Origin: Janthinobacterium silvisoli | Lineage (GTDB): Bacteria; Pseudomonadota; Gammaproteobacteria; Burkholderiales; Burkholderiaceae_D | Direction: 5' to 3' | Assembly (NCBI RefSeq): GCF_014200725.1 | Contig: NZ_JACHCL010000001.1 | Span: 1,488,001 to 1,552,000 of the forward strand | Length of the DNA stretch: 64,000 nucleotides | In this document: positions 56,342 through 64,000 of the stretch, piece after piece | Numbering within the stretch: position 1 is the first letter of the stretch | Layout: every line of letters starts with the position of its first letter | Translations under genes and position numbers: made by a program | The notes under the pieces: generated by a model | The model's database searches: none | Seen by the model: only the letters and a program-made list of their open reading frames with translations | Told to the model about the DNA's origin: nothing

Positions 56342-57121
56342 ATGAAAATTGAGCCCGTCGCACCCCAGAAGACGACGATCCAGGTTATCGAACGCATGGT
56401 CGCCCTGCTCGACGCCCTGGCAAAATATTCAGACCCGGTCAGCTTGAAAGAGTTGTCCAAGGTCTCGGGCCTGCACCCGTCAACGGCGCACCGCATCCTC
56501 AACGATATGGTGCTGACGCGTTTTGTCGACCGCATCGAACCGGGCACGTATCGCCTGGGCATGCGCCTGCTGGAATTGGGCAATGTGGTGAAAAGCCGCC
56601 TCAGCGTGCGCGAAGCAGCGCTGGACTTCATGCGTCAGTTGCATAAAAAGACGCAGCAAACGATCAACCTGTCGGTGCGCCAGGGAGATGAAATCGTGTA
56701 TATCGACCGGGCCTTTTCCGAACGCTCGGGCATGCAGGTGGTGCGCGCCATCGGCGGGCGCGGCCCGCTGCACCTGACCTCGACCGGCAAGCTCTTCCTG
56801 TCCGTCGATGAACCGAAAGCCATCCGCGCCTACGCCACGCGCACGGGCCTGGCTGGACACAACAAGAATTCCATCACGGATTTGCACAAGCTGGAGCGCG
56901 AACTGAGTTCGGTGCGCGAAAACGGCTACGCCCGAGATAATGAAGAGCTGGAATTGGGCGTGCGCTGCATGGCGGCCGGCATCCGCGACGACTCAGGCAA
57001 GCTGATCGCCGGCCTGTCGATTTCCGCCCCGGCCGACCGGCTGCAGGATGAATGGCTGGAAGACCTGGTGGATACGGCTCACCAGATTTCCGTGACTTTA
57101 GGATTTATTCCGCACGACTAG
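56342..57121 (+). CDS. IclR-family transcriptional regulator
   Basis: A 259-residue protein. The N-terminal winged helix-turn-helix is VSLKELSKVSGLHPSTAHRILNDM, and the C-terminal GAF-like effector domain includes RQGDEIVYIDR, GGRGPLHLTSTGKLFLS and ELELGVRCMAAGI. It stands alone between unrelated genes and its regulon is not evident. Confidence 0.94.
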   Translation: MKIEPVAPQKTTIQVIERMVALLDALAKYSDPVSLKELSKVSGLHPSTAHRILNDMVLTRFVDRIEPGTYRLGMRLLELGNVVKSRLSVREAALDFMRQLHKKTQQTINLSVRQGDEIVYIDRAFSERSGMQVVRAIGGRGPLHLTSTGKLFLSVDEPKAIRAYATRTGLAGHNKNSITDLHKLERELSSVRENGYARDNEELELGVRCMAAGIRDDSGKLIAGLSISAPADRLQDEWLEDLVDTAHQISVTLGFIPHD

Positions 57122-57129
57122 TTACACGT

Positions 57130-57166
57130 AAAAATGTTCAGGGCAAGGCTGCCCTGGACATTTTTT
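57130..57166. terminator. Bidirectional terminator between the IclR gene and pbpG
   Basis: AAAATGTTCAGGGCA (57131-57145) pairs with TGCCCTGGACATTTT (57150-57164) with one G-T wobble, flanked by A and T runs. Confidence 0.8.
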
Positions 57167-58244
57167 ATCCACCAGACATGCTGATGTTGGCGGGTTTCAG
57201 GGCTTCCAGCCACTTGCGCATGCGGCCCGCATCGGCCGTACGCGACTGTTTTCCTTTGGAATCAAGGAAAACCATGATCACGGAGCGGCCTTCGATCACG
57301 GCCTGCATCAGCAGGCAACGCCCTGCTTCGTTAATAAAACCGGTTTTCTGCAAGCCGATTTCCCAGCCGGGATTGGCCACCAGATGATTCGTATTGCCAA
57401 ACTGCATGGGGTGGCCGCTGGCTTCGACGATGGCTTTCGGATCGGTAGAATATTGGCGCAGCAGCGGTTGCTGGAAGGCAGCCATGGCCAGCTTGGCCAA
57501 GTCATGCGCACTGGCCACATTCATCTTCGACAAGCCGCTGGAATCGACATAATGCGTATCCATCATGCCCAGCTGGCGCGCCTTGGCGTTCATGGCGTCG
57601 ACAAAGGCTGGCAAGCCGCCCGGATAATTGCGGCCCAGCGCGGAAGCGGCGCGGTTTTCCGAACTCATCAGGGCGATATGCAGCATATTGGCGCGGGTCA
57701 GCTGCGAACCGACCTTCAGGCGTGAACTGCTGAACTTGGCGCGGTCGACATCGTCATCGGTCACCGTCAGCACTTCATCCATGTCCTGATTGGCTTCGAC
57801 CACCACCAGGCCCGTCATCATCTTGGTGATCGAGGCAATCGGCAGGGCCACATTGGAATTCTTTTCAAACAGCACTTCGGCATTGGTCTGGTCCAGCACC
57901 AGCGCCACGCTGGACTTCAAGTCCAGCGGATCGCGGGTCAGGTTCAAGCCCGCCAGGTCGCCCATGGTGGGAATTGGCGCGGCCATCGGCACGGCGGCAC
58001 TGCTGACCTTTTGATACACGACCTTGCGCTTGCCATGCACGGTGATCACGCGGCGCACGGTTTTTTCACGCGGCGCGGCGGCCGTGCTGTGTGCGCCCTT
58101 GCGCAGCACGACTTTGACTTTCTTGGGTTGTTTCTTGGAAGCGGAGGATTTGCTGTTCGCGTCCTTGGCGTGCACGACCGCAGCCGGCGCCAGCGCAAAC
58201 AGCAGGGACGCCAATACTCCCAGAGCAAGTTTAAACTTAGCCAT
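57165..58244 (-). CDS. pbpG: D-alanyl-D-alanine endopeptidase (PBP7-type, S11)
   Basis: A 359-residue periplasmic penicillin-binding protein. The signal peptide ends near residue 26 (VVHA-KD) and a Lys-rich linker (30-82) follows. The catalytic motifs are SITK (138-141), SEN (195-197) and KTG (300-302). It cleaves D-Ala-meso-DAP cross-links. The Lys/Ser-rich linker is longer than in E. coli PbpG. Confidence 0.94.
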   Translation of the reverse strand: MAKFKLALGVLASLLFALAPAAVVHAKDANSKSSASKKQPKKVKVVLRKGAHSTAAAPREKTVRRVITVHGKRKVVYQKVSSAAVPMAAPIPTMGDLAGLNLTRDPLDLKSSVALVLDQTNAEVLFEKNSNVALPIASITKMMTGLVVVEANQDMDEVLTVTDDDVDRAKFSSSRLKVGSQLTRANMLHIALMSSENRAASALGRNYPGGLPAFVDAMNAKARQLGMMDTHYVDSSGLSKMNVASAHDLAKLAMAAFQQPLLRQYSTDPKAIVEASGHPMQFGNTNHLVANPGWEIGLQKTGFINEAGRCLLMQAVIEGRSVIMVFLDSKGKQSRTADAGRMRKWLEALKPANISMSGG

Positions 58245-58278
58245 TCAATAATTCCCCATGAAGCTGTTGCATTATTGC

Positions 58279-58306
58279 AGTGTAGCGAAATGTAGAGTAA
58301 TCGCAA
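58279..58306 (-). promoter_or_regulatory. Promoter candidate of pbpG
   Basis: Leftward TTGCGA (58301-58306) and TACACT (58279-58284), 16-bp spacer, about 35 bp before the start codon. Confidence 0.4.
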
Positions 58307-58428
58307 GCCAATTTAACAGTTGAGACAGTATTAATTGCGTTAATGGAATAAAAATCGTTGGTGACGAGCAAACAGGCTCATCCCTAACTAGCTGTTTTCT
58401 TGCGGAAACCGCTGGATTTTCTTCTTTT

Positions 58429-59142
58429 CTATTCTTCGAAGAATTTAACAAAACCTGGCAAGGCCTCGCGTTCCGTGGTCAGGCGGTTCTCCACCTTGGC
58501 CGGATCGGCATAACCGAGGGCCATGCCGCACACCACCATTTCACTGGCGGGTATGCTCAGCTCGTCGCTGATGATGTCGTGGTAATGAATGAAAGCAGCT
58601 TGCGGGCAAGTGTCGAGGCCACGGGCACGGGCCGCCAGCATGATGTTTTGCAAGAACATGCCGTAATCGAGCCAGGAACCCTGCTCCAGCACCCGCTCTA
58701 TCGTAAAAATCAAGCCGACGGGCGCGTCGAAAAACTGGAAATTGCGCCCGTGCTGAGCCGCCATGCCCGCCGTGTCGCCGCGCTCCAGGCCCAGCAACTG
58801 ATACAGGTCCAGGCCGATCTTGCGGCGGCGTTCGATAAACGGCGCCGTCCACTGGCGCGGGTAATAGGTATAGGAAGCCGAGCGGGCCGGTGCTTCCGGC
58901 ACTTTCGGCGCGGTGTAGGCAGCCAGGATGCGGTCCGACAGGCGCCGGCGCGCTGCACCAGAAACCACATACACTTTCCAGGGCTGCATATTGGCGCCCG
59001 ATGGCGCGCGCGCCGCCACTTCCAGGATGCGCTCCAGGTCGGCGCGCGGCACCGCATCCGGTAAAAAGGCGCGGATGGAGCGGCGCGACAAGATGGCTGC
59101 ATCGACAAAGTGCTGCTGTTCTGCTTTTTGCTTGTATTCCAA
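58429..59142 (-). CDS. Nitroreductase family protein
   Basis: A 237-residue FMN-dependent oxidoreductase. SRRSIRAFLPDAV and AARAPSGANMQPWKVYVV bind FMN, then DYGMFLQNIMLAARARGLDTCPQ and VVCGMALGYAD. The start codon is TTG 59142, with GGAG six to seven bases upstream. The substrate is unknown. It lies 26 bp after the EamA gene on the same strand. Confidence 0.92.
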   Translation of the reverse strand: MEYKQKAEQQHFVDAAILSRRSIRAFLPDAVPRADLERILEVAARAPSGANMQPWKVYVVSGAARRRLSDRILAAYTAPKVPEAPARSASYTYYPRQWTAPFIERRRKIGLDLYQLLGLERGDTAGMAAQHGRNFQFFDAPVGLIFTIERVLEQGSWLDYGMFLQNIMLAARARGLDTCPQAAFIHYHDIISDELSIPASEMVVCGMALGYADPAKVENRLTTEREALPGFVKFFEE

Positions 59143-59168
59143 CTGACTCTCCTGCTATTTTCTATTTT

Positions 59169-60086
59169 CTACTTTTTGACAACAAAAATCACGCCAACCA
59201 CGGCCACTAGCATGCCGCAGATGCCCAGCATATTAAACGCTTCGCCAAACATCAGCCAAGCCATCACGGCCGTGGTCGGCGGCGTCAGGTACAGCAGCCC
59301 CGTGACCTTGGTGGCGTCGCTGCGGCGTATCAGCGCAAACAGCAGGAAGATGGCGCCGATCGACAACACCAGCACCGACCACAGCAAGGCGCCGATAAAG
59401 TTGGCCGTCCATTGCACCTGGCTAAACTGCCAATCCAGCCCCTCGTAATACAGGGCGAATGGCAACACCACCACGATCGAAGCGGTAAATTGCACCACTG
59501 TGCCGGTACGCAAGTCAAACTGCGGGCAATGGCGTTTTTGATACATGGTGCCAGCCGTCATCGACAGCAAGGCAAATACGCACAGCAGCACGCTTTCCAC
59601 CGTCAACCCCACCAGATTGATCTTGGCGTACACCACCAGGGCCACGCCCAGCAAGCCAAAAGCCAGGCCCAGCCATTGGCGCGGGCGCACCGATTCGCCG
59701 ATCAAGGGCGCGGCGCAAGCCGTCAACACCGGTTGCATACCGACGATCAAGGCGCTCAAGCCAGCCGGCATGCCCAGCTTGATGGCGCACCACACGCCGG
59801 CCAGATAACCGGCCTGCATCAAGACACCGGCCACGGCGATCTGGCGGAACTGCCCCACGGGCCATGGCGCGCGCAAGACCAGTACCAGCGGCAGCAAAAT
59901 CACCAATACGCCCAGAAAACGCAGTAGCAAAAACGTCAATGGCGGCGCATACGGCAAGCCAAACTTGGCCACGATAAAGCCTGTGCTCCATAACAACACG
60001 AAGAAAGCGGGCAAGGCCATCGGTGTCAAGGTGGCAAGCAAAGACGTTTTACTACTGGCGCTGGCGGCAGCGGGAGGTCGGGACAT
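59169..60086 (-). CDS. DMT/EamA family exporter
   Basis: A 305-residue protein with ten helices in two EamA repeats: LWSTGFIVAKFGLPYAPPLTFLLLRF (first repeat) and LIGALLWSVLVLSIGAIFLLF-like sequence (second), ending in MLFGEAF-like MFGEAFNMLGICGM. Substrate unknown, commonly amino acids or drugs. It is probably cotranscribed with the nitroreductase. Confidence 0.92.
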   Translation of the reverse strand: MSRPPAAASASSKTSLLATLTPMALPAFFVLLWSTGFIVAKFGLPYAPPLTFLLLRFLGVLVILLPLVLVLRAPWPVGQFRQIAVAGVLMQAGYLAGVWCAIKLGMPAGLSALIVGMQPVLTACAAPLIGESVRPRQWLGLAFGLLGVALVVYAKINLVGLTVESVLLCVFALLSMTAGTMYQKRHCPQFDLRTGTVVQFTASIVVVLPFALYYEGLDWQFSQVQWTANFIGALLWSVLVLSIGAIFLLFALIRRSDATKVTGLLYLTPPTTAVMAWLMFGEAFNMLGICGMLVAVVGVIFVVKK

Positions 60087-60441
60087 GGCTACAATTCAGG
60101 TAAGGTGCGCTGCACCAGCGCGGTGCGCCAGTGTGGGAGACAAAGTCTAGCATGCAAGGCTGCGCCTGCCCTCAAATCCAGCCTTCGAGGATAGTTTTCC
60201 AGTAAATAATTTACAACGTGGAATCAAATATTATTCTTTAGAAACAAGGGTTTTGATTCAAATCTATTCAATTGTTGCATCGCACAAGATTCGCTTGACT
60301 TAACTTTTTTAAACCGTAGAATAGGGTTTGTTGCGTTGCACAATTCTTGTTCAGTTTGAAATTCAGAAGCCTCTGCTTTCCAACCGGTTCCCGGTCTACG
60401 CAGCATCTAATTAACCAGATTTTAATATTTTGGAGATTTAC
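60087..60441 (+). promoter_or_regulatory. Phasin control region with two matching dyads
   Basis: Promoter TTGACT (60295-60300), 16-bp spacer, TAGAAT (60317-60322). Two related 16-bp dyads lie around it: TTGTTGC-ATC-GCACAA (60272-60287), just upstream of the -35 box, and TTGTTGC-GTT-GCACAA (60328-60343), at the expected transcription start. They are 56 bp apart. PhaR repressors act at phasin promoters in related bacteria, so these are candidate PhaR operators. A leader of about 110 nt follows. No gene is seen in this 355-bp region. Confidence 0.6.
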
Positions 60442-61008
60442 ATGTTTTCAATCCCTGAGCAGTTTTCGTCCGCCACCAAAGCCAACCTGGAAGCCCAATT
60501 CAACCTGTTCTCGTCGCTGACGGGCAAGGCCTTCGAAGGCATCGAAAAAATCGTCGAACTGAATCTGACGGCAGCCAAGGCTACCCTGGAAGAAACGACC
60601 TCGGCAGCCAAACAATTGCTGGCAGCCAAAGATCCACAAGAATTTTTCTCGCTGAGCGCCGCTCAAGCCCAGCCTAACGCTGAAAAAGCCATCGCTTACG
60701 GCCGTCACCTGGCAGCGATCACGTCCGGCACGCAAGCCGAATTCAGCAAAGCGGCTGAATCGCAAATCGCCGAAACGAACCGCAAAGTCATCTCGCTGGT
60801 CGAAGAAGTCAGCAAAAACGCGCCAGCTGGCTCGGAAAACGCTGTCGCCATCTTCAAGACCGCCATCGGCAACGCCAACGCAGGCTACGAGCAATTCTCG
60901 AAAACCAGCAAGCAAGCCGTTGAAGCGATCGAAGCCAATCTGGCATCGGCCGTGAACCAGTTCACGCAAGCTGCTGAAAAAGTCGTGCCACGCGCGGCCA
61001 GCAAGTAA
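60442..61008 (+). CDS. phaP: Phasin (PHA granule-associated protein)
   Basis: A 188-residue helical protein beginning [20 protein letters not shown]. The phasin core has [23 protein letters not shown] and [26 protein letters not shown] lies before ATG 60442. Ala/Glu/Lys-rich composition and biased codons suggest high expression. It coats polyhydroxyalkanoate granules. The PHA synthase genes are not in this window. Confidence 0.95.
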   Translation: MFSIPEQFSSATKANLEAQFNLFSSLTGKAFEGIEKIVELNLTAAKATLEETTSAAKQLLAAKDPQEFFSLSAAQAQPNAEKAIAYGRHLAAITSGTQAEFSKAAESQIAETNRKVISLVEEVSKNAPAGSENAVAIFKTAIGNANAGYEQFSKTSKQAVEAIEANLASAVNQFTQAAEKVVPRAASK

Positions 61009-61048
61009 TTGCTTAGCTTAGTTAACTTACTGAGTTAATTGTTGCACC

Positions 61049-61144
61049 GGACCGTCATTGACGGTCCCGCAAGCCTCCTCCTGGCATCCTTCCGTACTCC
61101 CCCACGGATGCCGTTATGCCCCGGTCCCGCCGGGGCATTTTTTA
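61049..61144 (+). terminator. Phasin 3' region with hairpin and terminator
   Basis: A first hairpin GGACCGTC (61049-61056) / GACGGTCC (61060-61067) lacks a T-run. The terminator follows: ATGCCCCGG (61116-61124) / CCGGGGCAT (61130-61138) then seven T. Confidence 0.85.
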
Positions 61145-61157
61145 TGCGCTGTCTACT

Positions 61158-61880
61158 TTACTCACCCAGATAGGCTGCCTTGATCCGCGGATCATCGAGC
61201 ATGTCGGCCGCATTGCCTGCCATGGTGATCAAGCCCGTGTCCATCACATAAGCACGGTGCGCCGCCTGCAGCGCCAGACGGGCATTCTGCTCAACCAGCA
61301 AGATGGTGATGCCTTCACTGGACACCTTGCGTATCACCTCAAAGATTTTCTCGACCATGATGGGCGACAAGCCCATCGATGGCTCATCGAGCAGCAGCAA
61401 GGTCGGGTGGCACATCAGGGCGCGCGCCATGGCCAGCATCTGCTGTTCGCCGCCCGACAAGGTGCCGGCCATCTGCGCCGCCCGTTCTTTCAGGCGTGGA
61501 AACACCGTGAACCACTTGTCGATATCGGCCTCGATACCCACCTTGTCCGAGCGCGTATAGGCGCCCATCATCAGGTTTTCCCGGATCGACATGCGCGTAA
61601 ACACGCCCCGCCCTTCCGGCACCATCGCCAGCTTTCTTTCCACCAGTTGGAAGGACTGGCTCCCCTTGAGCGGCTGCCCCAGATACGTAATCGTGCCTTC
61701 CACCTTGCAGGCCGGCAAAGTGCCGGTAATCGCCTTCAGGGTGGTGGTCTTGCCGGCGCCGTTCGCGCCGATCAGGGCGATCAGCTCGCCTTGATTTACT
61801 TCCAGGTCGACACCTTTGACGGCCTGGATGCCGCCGTAGGCAACCTTCAGGCCCGCGACCTTGAGTACCGTGTTGCTCAT
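61158..61880 (-). CDS. livF: Branched-chain amino-acid ABC transporter ATP-binding protein LivF
   Basis: A 240-residue protein with Walker A GANGAGKTTTLK, signature LSGGEQQMLAMA, Walker B LLLLDEPSMGLSP. I chose ATG 61880 (MSNTVLKVAGLK), which overlaps the livG stop by 4 bp; upstream frame codons overlap livG. It is the last gene of the liv operon. Confidence 0.96.
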   Translation of the reverse strand: MSNTVLKVAGLKVAYGGIQAVKGVDLEVNQGELIALIGANGAGKTTTLKAITGTLPACKVEGTITYLGQPLKGSQSFQLVERKLAMVPEGRGVFTRMSIRENLMMGAYTRSDKVGIEADIDKWFTVFPRLKERAAQMAGTLSGGEQQMLAMARALMCHPTLLLLDEPSMGLSPIMVEKIFEVIRKVSSEGITILLVEQNARLALQAAHRAYVMDTGLITMAGNAADMLDDPRIKAAYLGE

Positions 61881-62668
61881 GCGTGCGATCCCCCCAGATA
61901 AGCCTCGATCACGGCCTGGTTTTGTTGTATTTCGGCCGGCAAGCCTTCGGCGATGCGCTTGCCATATTCCAGTACGGTAATGCGGTCGCACAAGCCCATC
62001 ATCAGTTTCACATCATGTTCGATCAGCAGCACGGTCTTGCCTTCCGCCTTGATTTTTACCAGCAACTCGCGCAGGGCCAGTTTTTCCGTGGCATTCATGC
62101 CCGCCGCCGGCTCGTCCAGGGCCAGCAGCACGGGATCGGTGGCAAGCGCGCGGGCGATTTCCAGGCGCCGCTGGTCGCCATACGACAGGAAGCGGGCCGT
62201 GCGGTTCGCAAAACGGGCGATGCCGACGAAGTCCAGCAATTCCATCGCCCGCTGGCGTATCGCCGCCTCTTCCAGGCGCGCCGCCTTGTGCCGGAAGATG
62301 GCGCCGAACACGCCCTGGTGCGAACGCACATGGCGCCCCACCATCACGTTTTCCAGCGCCGTCATGTCGCCGAACAGCCGGATATTCTGGAAGGTGCGGG
62401 CGATGCCCGCCTTGGCCACCTTGTGCGGCGCCGACGGTGAATACGGTTTGCCGGCCAGTTCGAACGTGCCCGTATCGGGCTGGTACAAACCCGTGATGAC
62501 ATTAAAGAAAGTAGTCTTGCCAGCGCCGTTCGGGCCGATCAAGCCATAGATTTGCCCTTGCCGGATGGTAATGCCTACGTCGGTCAGCGCCTGCAGGCCG
62601 CCGAAACGTTTGTTTACGCCGGCAATATTGAGAATGATTTGTTCGCTCAAAGTATGCTCCATGGCCAT
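61877..62668 (-). CDS. livG: Branched-chain amino-acid ABC transporter ATP-binding protein LivG
   Basis: A 263-residue protein with Walker A GPNGAGKTTFFN, signature LSYGDQRRLEIA, Walker B LLALDEPAAGMN. ATG 62668 shares a base with the livM stop (TGATG). ATG 62662 is a possible alternative. Confidence 0.96.
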   Translation of the reverse strand: MAMEHTLSEQIILNIAGVNKRFGGLQALTDVGITIRQGQIYGLIGPNGAGKTTFFNVITGLYQPDTGTFELAGKPYSPSAPHKVAKAGIARTFQNIRLFGDMTALENVMVGRHVRSHQGVFGAIFRHKAARLEEAAIRQRAMELLDFVGIARFANRTARFLSYGDQRRLEIARALATDPVLLALDEPAAGMNATEKLALRELLVKIKAEGKTVLLIEHDVKLMMGLCDRITVLEYGKRIAEGLPAEIQQNQAVIEAYLGGSHA

Positions 62669-63885
62669 CAGGTCGATACCACGCCTGTCGATTGATTCGG
62701 CTGGTCCACATCATGGTCCGGCCTATCCTCGCTTTTCGGCGACGGCCACAAGCCGGCCGGACGGGTGAGCATGATGACCACCATGGCCAGGCCGTACAGC
62801 AACTGGCGCAGCACTTCCGCGTCGATGATGACCTCGCCGAACAGCGCTTGCTGGGCCGGTTCGACCACGTGGCGCAGCACTTCAGGTATCGAGGCCAGGA
62901 TCACGCCGCCCAGGATCACGCCCGGGATATGGCCGATGCCGCCCAGTACCACCATCGCCAGCACGGCAATCGATTCCGTCAGACTGAACGATTCCGGTGC
63001 GACAAATCCCTGGAACGAGGCAAACATGGCGCCCGCCACGCCGCCAAACGAGGCGCCCATGGAAAACGCCAGCAATTTCACGTTGCGCGTATTGATGCCC
63101 ATCGCCTTGGCAGCGATTTCATCTTCGCGGATGGCTACCCAGGCACGGCCCAGGCGCGAATGCTGCAAGCGGCTGGTGACGAACACGATGGCGATGCACA
63201 GCAACAGGAACAAAAAGTAATAGGCATTCACGGACGGCATGGAAAAACCACCGAGCATCACCGTACTGTTGCTGCCCGCCTCGCCCGCCAGGTTCACGCC
63301 GAAAATGCGGATCGGGTCGATCATATTGATGCCTTGCGCGCCGTTCGTGAAATTGATGGGCTCATTCAGATTGCCCATGAAGATACGGATGATCTCGCCA
63401 AAACCCAGGGTCACGATGGCCAGGTAATCGCCGCGCAGTTTCAAGGTAGGCGCACCCAGCAAGGCGCCGAACAGGCCGGCCAGGGCGGCGGCCAGCGGCA
63501 CGATGGCCCAGACCGACAAGTGGATGCCATTCTCGCGGATTTCCGGCCCCAGCACATGCACCAGGAAATCGCCCAATACCGGATACTCGTTGACCACCGA
63601 TTCGAGCAGGATGGCAAACTGGGGCGAGGCCAGCAAGCCGGTCAGGTAAGCGCCCACCGCGTAAAACGCGATGTAGCCAAGGTCGAGCAAGCCGGCAAAG
63701 CCCACCACGATATTCAGGCCCAGGGCCAGCATGATGTAGAGCAAGGCCATATCGACGATGCGCACCCAGGAATTGCCGAACTGGGCGGCAAAAAAGGGGA
63801 ATATCATCAGCAGCGCGGCCAGGCCCAGCATGCCCAGATAAGCTTTGGTGGGATTTTTTTTGACGTTGAAATCGAGTAATGCCAT
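62668..63885 (-). CDS. livM: Branched-chain amino-acid ABC transporter permease LivM
   Basis: A 405-residue permease with a long N-terminal helical part and the LivM core [49 protein letters not shown] and [22 protein letters not shown]. The C-terminal 20 residues are polar. Start ATG 63885, 20 bp after livH. Confidence 0.95.
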   Translation of the reverse strand: [405 protein letters not shown]

Positions 63886-63905
63886 GTTCAGCTCCCGGGA
63901 TGGCG

Positions 63906-64000
63906 TCAGGCGCGGTCGGCCACGCGTTCACCCATGATGCCGGACGGACGCAGGGTCAACACGATGATCAGTACGATGAAGGCAAAGATATCCTGGTAAT
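63906..64000 (-). CDS. livH: Branched-chain amino-acid ABC permease LivH (C-terminal end only)
   Basis: The last 30 residues are visible, ending ILTLRPSGIMGERVADRA-like sequence (LTLRPSGIMGERVADRA) before the stop at 63906-63908. The hydrophobic stretch before it and the LRPSGI(M/L)GE motif are the LivH terminus. The gene continues past the right edge. Confidence 0.9.
   Translation of the reverse strand, partial: YQDIFAFIVLIIVLTLRPSGIMGERVADRA

Overview
The window is a GC-rich (about 60% by eye), densely coded chromosomal segment of a betaproteobacterium. The best fit is Oxalobacteraceae, and Janthinobacterium or a close relative in particular. The reasons are a CqsA/LqsA-type autoinducer synthase divergent from its own sensor kinase and response regulator (the arrangement of the Janthinobacterium jqs locus), the betaproteobacterial order ribF-ileS-lspA-coaBC-dut, a phasin gene, and quinone-linked PyrD. 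I see no prophage, insertion sequence, CRISPR array or integron. The genus assignment is an inference from gene content.

Layout. 1-3850: the end of rmuC, a group II truncated haemoglobin, and an MFS pump with a small GIY-YIG-like gene and a MarR regulator. 3856-7567: the jqsA / jqsS-jqsR quorum-sensing locus. 7564-11142: an FtsX-like permease and adenine deaminase. 11143-16504: a 505-bp non-coding leader and the prkA-yeaH-spoVR stress/starvation triad. 16505-20976: a tonB-exbB-exbD-exbD2 energy-transduction operon with a TPR protein behind it. 21151-28517: the housekeeping run ribF-ileS-lspA-coaBC-dut, then a lipoprotein with a degenerate M48 metalloprotease site. 28514-34773: a 46-residue membrane protein, AlkA, two MFS pumps with divergent LysR and XRE regulators, a DUF2783 protein and Mug. 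34774-35363: two initiator tRNA genes, each with its own promoter and terminator. 35364-37435: NUDIX, aat and bpt (both N-degron tagging enzymes). 37470-47526: a tricorn-like protease, pyrD, an aldo/keto reductase, a TonB-dependent receptor and a chemoreceptor. 47963-55662: a thioesterase, an aldo/keto reductase, and a sulfate-uptake region (cysB, cysA, cysW, cysT, 1-Cys peroxiredoxin, RBBP9-like hydrolase, sbp). 55808-61008: dgkA, an IclR regulator, PbpG, a nitroreductase, an EamA exporter and the phasin. 61158-64000: a branched-chain amino-acid ABC transporter (livF, livG, livM, end of livH).

How the genes work together. JqsA should make an alpha-hydroxyketone signal read by the membrane kinase JqsS and passed to JqsR, whose output domain is not a recognisable DNA-binding fold. 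TonB-ExbB-ExbD would power outer-membrane receptors such as the one at 43397. Sbp-CysT-CysW-CysA imports sulfate under CysB. The most unusual sequence-level observation is the tRNA-fMet pair. The two genes are identical except at nucleotide 1: one has the normal C1 (mismatched with A72), the other has T1 (which would pair with A72). The T1 copy also has its -10 box only 5 nt from the mature 5' end. Other points worth checking are two matching dyads flanking the phasin promoter (candidate PhaR operators), the degenerate M48 lipoprotein, and several palindromic operator candidates.
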